NCBI RefSeq assembly: GCF_900148495.1
Contig: NZ_FTRU01000008.1
Span: forward strand, 62,001-126,000
Reading direction: 5' to 3'
Source: Negativibacillus massiliensis
GTDB lineage: Bacteria > Bacillota > Clostridia > Oscillospirales > Ruminococcaceae
Length of the DNA: 64,000 nucleotides
This document shows positions 1 through 7,285 of this stretch, piece by piece. Numbering within the stretch: position 1 is the stretch's first letter; every line of letters begins with the position of its first letter. A model generated the notes under the pieces. That model ran no database searches. It was not told the DNA's origin and was given only the letters and a program-made list of their open reading frames with translations. Both the position numbers and the translations under genes were made by a program.

Positions 1-1806
1 CTCATTCCCAATATCCCGTATGTGTTCATCGGCTGGGCATTCCTCAAATTGAGTACGGCCTATCGTCTGACCGCTGGCGCGGATTTCCTAACAAAAGTAA
101 TGGGGATCGGCCAGACCATCGGCCCAGCCTTTGCCGATTTCGCACCGGGGCTAAACCCTGTTGACTGGCTGGTGGGTATCGTGGGAGCCGTGGCATTCCG
201 TCTGTTCATCCACATGAAAAGCAAAAAAGCCAAGAAGTTCCGGCGTGACGAAGAGTACGGCTCGGCCCGGTGGGGCAACGAAAAGGACATCAAGCCCTTT
301 GTCGATCCCAAGTTTGAAAACAATGTCATTCTGACCGGAACGGAGTTTCTCACCATGAACACCCGGCCCAAGATCCCGGCCAACGCCCGAAACCTCAATA
401 CCTGTGTCATCGGATCGTCCGGCTCGGGCAAAACCCGCTTTTGGCTTACACCCCAGCTTTTACAGGCCCATTCCTCTTTCGTGGTGGTAGACCCAAAGGG
501 CGGCGTCCTGTCCCAAGTGGGCAGCTTTCTCCAAAAGCGGGGGTACAAAATCAAGGTATTCAACAGCATCGACTTCTCCAAGTCCATGCACTATAACCCG
601 CTGGCGTATATCAAGAACGAGTCCGACATCCTAAAGTTCGTCAATGCCCTTATCTCCAACACCAAGGGTGAGGGCAAAGAAGGCGATCCGTTCTGGACGA
701 AGGCTGAAACGCTCCTATACTGCGCCCTGCTGGGCTATATCATTTTCGAGGGTGCGGAGGAAGATCGCAATATGAATACGCTGGTGGATATGATTTCCGG
801 CATGGAGGTCAAGGAGGATGACGAGGACTTTATGAACGCGGTGGACTATATGTTTGCCGGGTTGGAAAAGCGAAAGCCGGATTGCTTTGCTGTGAAGCAG
901 TACAAAAAGTACAAGTTAAGCAGCGGCAAGACGGCCAAAAGCATTTTGATTTCCTGCGGCGCTCGTCTGGCTCCTTTTGACATCCCCCAGCTTCGGGAGA
1001 TTATGAGCTACGATGAATTGGAACTTGACCGTATGGGTGACAGACGGACAGCAACATTTTTCTGTATCAGCGATACGGACAGCACCTACAATTTTTTGGT
1101 CGCGCTGGCTTTTTCGCAGATGTTCAATCTCCTGTGTGAACGGGCCGACAATGTGCATGGGGGACGCTTGCCCCATCATGTGCGCGTCCTGTGGGACGAG
1201 GCGGCCAATACGGGCCAAGTGCCGGGGCTGGAAAAGCTGGTGGCCGTCATTCGTTCCCGCGAGGTGAGCCTTGTACTGCTCTATCAGCAGCTTGCTCAAT
1301 GCAAGGCCATTTACGATAAAAATGCGGAAACGATCCTCGGCAACATGGACAGCGTGATATTCCTCGGTGGCCGCGAGGCCAGCACTATCAAGGAAATATC
1401 GGAAAACTGGCTGGGCAAGTCCACGATCTCCATGCAGACGGATGGCCGCACACGGGGCCAGTCCGAAAGTTACAGCCAAAACATCCAGCGGCTGGGCCGG
1501 GAGCTGATGACCCCCAGCGAGCTTGCCACAATGCCCGGTGATCGGTGCATCTTGCAGCTCCGGGGCCTGCCCCCGTTCTATTCCCGCAAATACGATCTGA
1601 AGCAACACCCCAACTACAAGTTTACGGCTGAGGCCGACAAGAAAAACGCCTTTAACCTCGACAGGCTGATAAACCGCCGCAGGCGGCCCGGCCCCAACGA
1701 GGCTTGTGAGGTGTACGAAGTGGATGTGCCCGCCGAGGCGCTCACAGAAGAGGACGAGGACATCCTCAACTATGACGACCTCGACGATCCAGACGCTTTT
1801 GTATAA
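1..1806 (+). CDS. virD4: VirD4/TraG-type conjugal coupling ATPase, 5' partial
   Basis: Hexameric membrane ATPase that brings the relaxase-DNA complex to the type IV secretion channel. The frame is open from base 1, so the start lies outside the window; the GTG at 22 is internal. The visible N-terminal part is hydrophobic (membrane anchor). Walker A GSSGSGKTRF is near visible residue 139 and Walker B VLWDEAANTG near 398, both typical of TraG/VirD4 proteins. The C-terminal tail is acidic. It is the first visible gene of the conjugation operon, and a 107-bp repeat and a terminator follow it. Confidence 0.93.
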   Translation, partial: LIPNIPYVFIGWAFLKLSTAYRLTAGADFLTKVMGIGQTIGPAFADFAPGLNPVDWLVGIVGAVAFRLFIHMKSKKAKKFRRDEEYGSARWGNEKDIKPFVDPKFENNVILTGTEFLTMNTRPKIPANARNLNTCVIGSSGSGKTRFWLTPQLLQAHSSFVVVDPKGGVLSQVGSFLQKRGYKIKVFNSIDFSKSMHYNPLAYIKNESDILKFVNALISNTKGEGKEGDPFWTKAETLLYCALLGYIIFEGAEEDRNMNTLVDMISGMEVKEDDEDFMNAVDYMFAGLEKRKPDCFAVKQYKKYKLSSGKTAKSILISCGARLAPFDIPQLREIMSYDELELDRMGDRRTATFFCISDTDSTYNFLVALAFSQMFNLLCERADNVHGGRLPHHVRVLWDEAANTGQVPGLEKLVAVIRSREVSLVLLYQQLAQCKAIYDKNAETILGNMDSVIFLGGREASTIKEISENWLGKSTISMQTDGRTRGQSESYSQNIQRLGRELMTPSELATMPGDRCILQLRGLPPFYSRKYDLKQHPNYKFTAEADKKNAFNLDRLINRRRRPGPNEACEVYEVDVPAEALTEEDEDILNYDDLDDPDAFV

Positions 1807-1826
1807 AACCTTGGGCTTTTAGGGTT

Positions 1827-1932
1827 CCCGCAAAATCAGCGATTTTGTGGGAAGAGGAGGCGCAACGGAGCGTGCGGAGTTTGGGACATTTTGTCCCAAA
1901 GTAGCAAAGCGAAGTTTGTGCCGACGAGTCCC
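1827..1932 (+). repeat. Complex ~107-bp structured repeat, copy 1
   Basis: The order is a hairpin (CCCGCAAAATC/GATTTTGTGGG, 1827-1851), the conserved stretch GAGGAGGCGCAACGGAGCG, a palindrome (TTGGGACA/TGTCCCAA, 1881-1899), then GTAGCAAAGCGAAGTTTG and GTGCCGACGAGTCCC. GGCGCAA can pair with TTGTGCC to close a helix around the palindrome. A second copy at 3146-3252 is highly similar, and the stem differences are compensatory. This copy sits between virD4 and the pilin gene. Confidence 0.8.
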
Positions 1933-1946
1933 GAGGTACGGACGCT

Positions 1947-1972
1947 GCCGCCCTACACGGGGCGGCTTTTTT
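1947..1972 (+). terminator. Rho-independent terminator
   Basis: GCCGCCC and GGGCGGC pair around a 6-nt loop and are followed by six T. It lies just after repeat copy 1 and before the Maff2 gene, so it could reduce read-through from virD4 into the rest of the operon. Confidence 0.75.
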
Positions 1973-2008
1973 CATGGCCGGGTATAGCCCGGAGAAAAGG
2001 AGTAATAT

Positions 2009-2221
2009 ATGCAGTTTTTCGCTTCTGCCATCAACACTTTGCAGACCCTCGTTATTGCCCTCGGCGCTGGCCTTGGCGTGTGGGGCGTTGTCAACCTGCT
2101 GGAGGGCTACGGCTCCGATAACCCCGGCGCGAAGAGCCAGGGTATGAAGCAGCTCATGGCTGGCGGCGGCATCATCGTGCTCGGCACCACTCTGATCCCC
2201 CTGCTGTCCTCCCTGTTTTAA
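2009..2221 (+). CDS. Maff2 family small membrane protein (VirB2/pilin-like)
   Basis: A 70-residue protein with two hydrophobic segments (about residues 10-30 and 48-68) around a short polar loop with GSDNPGAKSQG. This matches the Maff2 family found after virD4 in Firmicutes ICEs. Size, topology and position resemble VirB2/TrbC pilin-type subunits; the pilin role is inferred. The ATG at 2009 has GAAAAGGAG about 7 nt upstream. The VirB6-like gene follows 11 nt after the stop. Confidence 0.85.
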   Translation: MQFFASAINTLQTLVIALGAGLGVWGVVNLLEGYGSDNPGAKSQGMKQLMAGGGIIVLGTTLIPLLSSLF

Positions 2222-2232
2222 GGGTTTAGCTT

Positions 2233-3099
2233 ATGGGATTTCTCACCGACTGGCTTACAGACTGGATAAAAGGGCTGCTGATTGAGGGTATCATGGGCAA
2301 CCTCACGGGCCTTTTTGATACGGTCAATACCCGTGTCGGAGAGATTGCGGTGCAAGTAGGGACGACCCCGGCGGCTTGGAACGCCGGGGTCTTTTCCCTC
2401 ATACGGCAGCTTTCTGAAACGGTGATACTGCCGATTGCCGGTCTGATTTTAACCTTTGTTGCCACCTATGAGCTGATCCAGCTCATTATCGAAAAGAACA
2501 ACCTACACGATCTGGACTACTGGATTTTCTTCAAGTGGATTTTCAAAACGGCGGCGGCTATTCTCATTCTCTCCAATACATTCAATATCGTCATGGCGGT
2601 ATTTGATATGTCCCAGAGCGTGATTGCCAACGCCGCAGGGCTGGTGCGCGGCTCCACCGACATCAGCGCGTCCATGCTGGATAATCTGGAGGCTACCTTG
2701 GAGGCGATGGAAGTCGGCCCCCTGCTGGGTCTGTGGCTCCAGTCGTTCCTCATTCACATTACCATGCTTGCGCTGAACATTATTATTTTCGTCATCGTCT
2801 ATGGGCGCATGATTGAAATATATCTGCTCACCAGCTTGGCCCCCATACCCGTGGCTACGCTCTCCAACCGTGAAATTGGCAGTATGGGCCAGAACTATAT
2901 CAAGTCCCTGTTTGCTGTCGGTTTCCAAGGTCTGCTGATCCTTGTGTGCGTGGCCATCTATGCGGTGCTGGTACAGGGTATTGCCACAAGCGGCGATCCC
3001 ATCGGGGCGATCTGGAGCTGCATCGGCTATACGGTGCTGCTGTGCTTCACCCTGTTCAAAACTGGCTCGGTGGCAAAGAGCATATTCGGCGCGCATTAA
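2233..3099 (+). CDS. VirB6/TrbL-like polytopic T4SS channel protein
   Basis: A 288-residue membrane protein with about six hydrophobic segments, including stretches near residues 64-85, 100-122, 170-195 and 230-255. Between segments is an amphipathic region that may be extracellular. It corresponds to the VirB6/TrbL-type inner-membrane component of Firmicutes conjugation machines. Its place directly after the Maff2 gene is standard. No enzymatic motif is visible. The start ATG lies 11 nt after the previous stop. Confidence 0.85.
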   Translation: MGFLTDWLTDWIKGLLIEGIMGNLTGLFDTVNTRVGEIAVQVGTTPAAWNAGVFSLIRQLSETVILPIAGLILTFVATYELIQLIIEKNNLHDLDYWIFFKWIFKTAAAILILSNTFNIVMAVFDMSQSVIANAAGLVRGSTDISASMLDNLEATLEAMEVGPLLGLWLQSFLIHITMLALNIIIFVIVYGRMIEIYLLTSLAPIPVATLSNREIGSMGQNYIKSLFAVGFQGLLILVCVAIYAVLVQGIATSGDPIGAIWSCIGYTVLLCFTLFKTGSVAKSIFGAH

Positions 3100-3113
3100 G
3101 AAAGGACAACGCC

Positions 3114-4025
3114 ATGAACAAAACCACTTTGGAAAACAAGGGGTACCCCGCAAAGTCGGCAGACTTTGTGGGGAGAGGAGGCGCAACGGAGCGGGCGGAT
3201 TTCGGGACAAATTGTCCCGAAGTAGCAGAGCGGAGTTTGTGCCGACGAGTCCCAAAGGCCCCGGATGGCCGGGTGTTGGAGCCCAGCGGCCTGTTCCTTA
3301 TGGACGGGATCGAGGGCTTGCGCTCCTTGCCCCGTCATTCGGTGGATATGCTTTTGACCGATCCCCCATACGGCACGACCCGGAACTATTGGGATGTGCC
3401 GCTGCCGCTGATCGAGTTTTGGGAGGCGGTGCGCTGGGCGGTCAAGCCGGACGGCGCGGTGCTGCTGTTTTCCCAATGCCCCTATGATAAGGTGCTGGGG
3501 GCATCCAACCTTGCCATGCTCCGCTATGAGTGGATATGGTACAAAGAGCGCGGAACAGGCTTTCTCAATGCCAACCGCGCCCCGCTGAAAAAGTCCGAGA
3601 ACATTTTGGTGTTCTACCAAAAGCCCCCGGTATATAATCCGCAGTTCACCTATGGGGAGCCGTACCGCAAAACCCATGCCCGAAGCGGGAGCAGTCCCAA
3701 CTATGGCAAGTTTGAACGGGTCGGCACCGAGTCCAGCGATGGGCGACGCTATCCCAGCAACGTCCTTTTTGTGCCTACGGTGTCGCACACGATCCACCCC
3801 ACACAAAAGCCTGTGGAGCTGTGCGAGTACCTCATTCAGACCTATACCAACGAGGGCGAGGTGGTGGCTGACATCTGCGCCGGCTCCGGCACAACTGCCG
3901 TTGCCGCGCTGAACACAGGCCGCCGCTTCATCTGCTTTGAAAATGCCCCCGTGTTCTACGGCCCCGCCGTGGAACGCATTGAACAGGCGCGGCTGGCCGT
4001 GGCCGGGGGCGGGAAAGGAGTGTGA
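3114..4025 (+). CDS. DNA methyltransferase (N6-adenine/N4-cytosine type) with repeat-derived N-terminus
   Basis: SAM-dependent DNA amino-methyltransferase. The catalytic motif DPPYGTTRNYWD is near residue 83 and the SAM-binding motif DICAGSGTTA near residue 253. Catalytic motif before SAM motif is the order of beta-class enzymes. No restriction endonuclease gene is adjacent, so it probably acts as an orphan modification enzyme shielding transferred DNA. Residues about 11-46 are encoded by copy 2 of the 107-bp repeat. The ATG at 3114 has AGAAAGGA upstream; an internal ATG at 3301 would skip the repeat-encoded part. Confidence 0.88.
   Translation: MNKTTLENKGYPAKSADFVGRGGATERADFGTNCPEVAERSLCRRVPKAPDGRVLEPSGLFLMDGIEGLRSLPRHSVDMLLTDPPYGTTRNYWDVPLPLIEFWEAVRWAVKPDGAVLLFSQCPYDKVLGASNLAMLRYEWIWYKERGTGFLNANRAPLKKSENILVFYQKPPVYNPQFTYGEPYRKTHARSGSSPNYGKFERVGTESSDGRRYPSNVLFVPTVSHTIHPTQKPVELCEYLIQTYTNEGEVVADICAGSGTTAVAALNTGRRFICFENAPVFYGPAVERIEQARLAVAGGGKGV
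3146..3252 (+). repeat. Complex ~107-bp structured repeat, copy 2 (inside the methyltransferase gene)
   Basis: Homologous to 1827-1932. The first hairpin is CCCCGCAAAGTC/GACTTTGTGGGG (3146-3173). The central palindrome, TTCGGGACAA and TTGTCCCGAA around one A, spans 3201-3221. Compared with copy 1, both arms of each stem have changed together. Unlike copy 1, this copy is open in the reading frame and translated as part of the methyltransferase. Confidence 0.8.
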
Positions 4026-4593
4026 CAATATCGGAGGATATTCCATCATCTATGCCGATCCCCCTTGGCAGTACCAGCGGAGCAAGGTACAGGGGGCGGC
4101 TGAAAACCATTACCCCACCATGAGCATAGACGAGTTATGTGCGCTGCCTGTGGCCGAGATTGCGGCCCCGGACAGCGCACTTTTCATGTGGGCAACATTC
4201 CCGCAGCTCCCGGAGGCCCTGCGGCTCATTAAGGCGTGGGGCTTCAACTATAAATCCGTGGCCTTTGTGTGGCTGAAAAAGAACAAGAAGGCCGATAGCT
4301 GGTTTTATGGGCTGGGTTTCTGGACGCGGGGCAACGCGGAGATCTGTCTGCTTGCCACACGGGGCCACCCCAAACGGCAGGCCGCCGATGTCCACCAGTT
4401 TATCATTTCTCCCATCGAGGCCCATAGCAAAAAGCCGGACGAAACGAGGGACAAAATTATTTCCCTCATGGGCGATCTGCCCCGTGTGGAGCTGTTCGCC
4501 CGTCAGACCCCGCCCGGCTGGGATGTATGGGGCAACGAGGTGGAGCCGACAATCCGGGACTTCGGGACAATTTGTCCCAAGGAAGGAGTGTGA
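3979..4593 (+). CDS. MT-A70 family adenine methyltransferase
   Basis: The reading frame contains IIYADPPWQY, the catalytic DPPW motif of MT-A70 (N6-adenine) methyltransferases, then MWATFPQLPEAL and the C-terminal GWDVWGNE. The start is unclear: homologues begin close to YSIIYADPPW, but no ATG, GTG or TTG occurs in frame there. The nearest candidates, TTG 3979 and ATG 3943, overlap the upstream gene and lack a convincing ribosome site. The last residues, DFGTICPKEGV, come from a copy of the dispersed palindrome. Product sure, start unsure. Confidence 0.75.
   Translation: MNRRGWPWPGAGKECDNIGGYSIIYADPPWQYQRSKVQGAAENHYPTMSIDELCALPVAEIAAPDSALFMWATFPQLPEALRLIKAWGFNYKSVAFVWLKKNKKADSWFYGLGFWTRGNAEICLLATRGHPKRQAADVHQFIISPIEAHSKKPDETRDKIISLMGDLPRVELFARQTPPGWDVWGNEVEPTIRDFGTICPKEGV
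4564..4578. repeat. Dispersed GGGACA/TGTCCC palindrome
   Basis: GGGACAA-T-TTGTCCC, preceded by TTC and followed by AAGG. It lies inside the 3' end of the MT-A70 gene and encodes its terminal FGTICP. Confidence 0.85.
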
Positions 4594-4596
4594 CGG

Positions 4597-4950
4597 ATGC
4601 CCTATGTAAATGTCCCCAACGACCTATCCAAAATCAAAACGAAAATCGCCTTTAACCTCACCAAACGCCAGCTTGTCTGTTTCGGCATCGGCGCGGCGGT
4701 GGGCGTCCCGGCCTATCTGCTCTCCCGTGGTGCCATCGGCAACACCGGGGCGCTGTTCGTCATGCTGGTGATCATGCTCCCGGCCTTTATGATGGCCATG
4801 TATGAAAAAGACGGGCTGCCCTTTGAAAAGGTGCTGCGAAACATCCTCAACACCCGGTTTCTGCGGCCCGGTGTGAGGCCCTACAAGACGCAGAACATCT
4901 ATGCGTCATTCACAGGAAAGGAGGAGCCTATTGCAGAAAACAAAAAGTAA
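4597..4950 (+). CDS. PrgI family (VirB3-like) T4SS membrane protein
   Basis: A 117-residue protein starting MPYVNVPNDLSKIKTKIAFN, the signature N-terminus of PrgI family proteins. Two close hydrophobic segments (about residues 27-45 and 49-69) follow, then a soluble tail with NIYASFTGKEEPI. It is small, has two membrane segments and directly precedes virB4, which is the VirB3 arrangement. AAGGAAGGAG lies upstream of the ATG. The 3' end overlaps the probable virB4 start. Confidence 0.9.
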   Translation: MPYVNVPNDLSKIKTKIAFNLTKRQLVCFGIGAAVGVPAYLLSRGAIGNTGALFVMLVIMLPAFMMAMYEKDGLPFEKVLRNILNTRFLRPGVRPYKTQNIYASFTGKEEPIAENKK

Positions 4951-7285
4951 AAGCAAGCCAAAGGCAAGTAAGCGCCGGGCCGTGGTGTCTGCCCAGCAGA
5001 CGATCCCCTATGTGGCGATGCACCCGGACGGCATCTGTCAGCTCCCCGGCGGGCTTTACACGAAAACGGTGGAATATGAGGACATCAATTATGCCGTTGC
5101 GTCCACCGAGGATCAGACTGCTATCTTTGGCGGCTGGAGCTCATTCCTCAATTACTTTGACAGTTCCTTGCCGTTCCAGCTTTCTTTCGTCAATCGGCGT
5201 TCCCGGTCTACCCACCGTTACAAGGTGAATATCCCGGCCCAGCAGGATGCGTTCAACAGCATCCGGGGCGAGTTCGTGGATATGCTCAAAGGCCAGATTG
5301 CCAAAAGCAACAACGGCATTGAACGCTCCAAATACATCACCTTTGGTCTGCCCGCTGGCAGCGTGGCCGAGGCCCGGCCCCGTCTGGATCGTGTAGAGGC
5401 CGATGTGATGGGCAACTTCAAGCGGCTGGGGGTACAGTCCCGGCCCCTCGATGGCCGGGATCGGCTGGCCGCCTTGCATGGGCAGCTCCACCCCGGCAGT
5501 CGGGAGCCTTTCCGATTTGCGTGGAAGGATATTCCCAGAACTGGCATGGGTACGAAAGACTTTATTGCCCCGGACAGCTTCGACTTCCGGCAGAGCCGTA
5601 CATTCCGGGTGGGCCAGTCTTGGGGAGCTGCGTCCTACTTGCAGATTTTGGCGTCGGAAATGTCGGATAAGCTGCTGGCTGAAATCTTGGAGCTGGATGC
5701 CGAGCTGACGGTGACGCTCCATGTTCAGACGGTGGATCAGCTCAAGGCCATTAAAACCATCAAGGGTAAAATCTCCGATATTGGACGCATGAAGGCCGAG
5801 GAACAGAAAAAGGCTGTCCGGGCCGGGTACGATATGGAGATTTTGCCCCCCGACCTCATTACCTTTTCCAAGGATGCGGCAGAGCTGCTGGCCGATCTGC
5901 AATCCCGCAACGAGCGAATGTTCCTTTTGACCTTTACCGTCATCAACCTTGCGCCCAGCCGCCAGCGTTTGGAAAACGATGTATTTACCGTGTCCGGCAT
6001 CGCGCAGAAATACAACTGCGCTCTGAAAAGACTGGACTGGCAGCAGGAGCAGGGTTTCCTGTCCTCGCTGGTGCTGGGGTACAACGGCATTGAGATCCAG
6101 CGCGGTATGACAACCAGCTCCACGGCGATCTTTATTCCCTTTATGACCCGTGAGCTGCGTATGGACGGACAGGCCCTGTACTACGGCATGAACGCCCTTT
6201 CCCATAATGTCATCATGGCTGACCGCAAAAAGCTGAAATCGGCCAACGGAATGTACCTCGGCTCCACGGGATCGGGCAAGTCCTTTGCGGCAAAAAGAGA
6301 GTTGATCAATGTGTTCCTTGCCACCAGCGACAGGATCGTGGTGGTAGACCCGATGGGCGAATATGCCCCGCTGGTGAGGCGGCTGGGTGGACAGGTCATC
6401 GAGATCGCCCCGGACAGCCCCAACCATATCAATCCTATGGACATCCAGCTATCCACCAATGACGAGGACAGCCCCCTGTCCATGAAGGCCGACTTCCTGT
6501 TGTCCCTGTGCGAGTTGATCGTGGGCGGCAAGGAGGGCTTGCAGCCCATCGAAAAGACGGTCATTGACCGCTGTGTGCGGCTGGTCTACCGGGAGCTGGC
6601 GCTGGGGATCGGTAGCGGGGATATGCCGCTGCTGCAGGACTTGTATGAGGAACTGCTGAAACAGCCGGAGCCGGAGGCCCGGCGTGTGGCAACGGCGCTG
6701 GAGCTCTACTGCACAGGCTCCCTCAACCTGTTCAACCACCCCACCAATGTCCAGACGGATGCCCGTGTGGTGTGCATCGTTCTGAAAGGCATGGGCGAAA
6801 ACCTCCGCAAGATCGCCATGCACATTACAAACGAGTTTGTCACATCGGCTGTCAACACCAACCATGCCGAGGGCCTTGCTACTTGGTGCTACTTTGATGA
6901 GTTCCATATTCTGCTCCGCGATCCGCTGACGGCCAGCTACTTTGTGGCCGTGTGGAAGATGCTCCGTAAAAAGGGCTGCGTCCCCTCGGCGCTGACGCAG
7001 AATGTGAAGGACTTGCTGGCAAGCCGGGAAATCGAGGCCATTCTGGATAACACCGACTTTATGATCCTGCTGTCACAGGCCCAAAGTGACCGGGCGATCC
7101 TCGCAAAGCAGCTCGGCATTTCCGAGCATCAGCTCTCCTATATCACCCATAGCAATTCCGGCGAGGGTTTGCTGTTCTACGGCTCCGTGACCATCCCGTT
7201 TGTGGATCGTTTCCCCAAGGGTGAGATTTACAATCTGCTGACCACCCGCCCGGAGGATATGGCCCATGAGCGAAAGGACGAATAA
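4931..7285 (+). CDS. virB4: VirB4-like T4SS ATPase
   Basis: Energises assembly and operation of the conjugation channel. Walker A GSTGSGKSFAAKRE is near residue 444 and Walker B CYFDEFHILL near residue 652, in an ATPase of about 784 residues, normal for this family. I chose TTG 4931 because GGAAAGGAGGAGCC lies just before it, giving a 20-nt overlap with the PrgI gene; ATG 4901 lacks such a site. The 3' end overlaps the next gene by 20 nt, suggesting translational coupling. Confidence 0.93.
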   Translation: MQKTKSKSKPKASKRRAVVSAQQTIPYVAMHPDGICQLPGGLYTKTVEYEDINYAVASTEDQTAIFGGWSSFLNYFDSSLPFQLSFVNRRSRSTHRYKVNIPAQQDAFNSIRGEFVDMLKGQIAKSNNGIERSKYITFGLPAGSVAEARPRLDRVEADVMGNFKRLGVQSRPLDGRDRLAALHGQLHPGSREPFRFAWKDIPRTGMGTKDFIAPDSFDFRQSRTFRVGQSWGAASYLQILASEMSDKLLAEILELDAELTVTLHVQTVDQLKAIKTIKGKISDIGRMKAEEQKKAVRAGYDMEILPPDLITFSKDAAELLADLQSRNERMFLLTFTVINLAPSRQRLENDVFTVSGIAQKYNCALKRLDWQQEQGFLSSLVLGYNGIEIQRGMTTSSTAIFIPFMTRELRMDGQALYYGMNALSHNVIMADRKKLKSANGMYLGSTGSGKSFAAKRELINVFLATSDRIVVVDPMGEYAPLVRRLGGQVIEIAPDSPNHINPMDIQLSTNDEDSPLSMKADFLLSLCELIVGGKEGLQPIEKTVIDRCVRLVYRELALGIGSGDMPLLQDLYEELLKQPEPEARRVATALELYCTGSLNLFNHPTNVQTDARVVCIVLKGMGENLRKIAMHITNEFVTSAVNTNHAEGLATWCYFDEFHILLRDPLTASYFVAVWKMLRKKGCVPSALTQNVKDLLASREIEAILDNTDFMILLSQAQSDRAILAKQLGISEHQLSYITHSNSGEGLLFYGSVTIPFVDRFPKGEIYNLLTTRPEDMAHERKDE

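Noticed and set aside
1905-1945. GTGCCGACGAGTCCC in the composite repeat recalls the hammerhead ribozyme core (CTGATGAG).
   Set aside because: The essential U of the core is C here, and the GAAA box that must follow stem II is absent in both copies.
5141-6427. Long open frame on the minus strand opposite virB4 (and others opposite most GC-rich ICE genes).
   Set aside because: It is the mirror of a well-supported gene in GC-rich DNA, with no ribosome site or recognisable domain.
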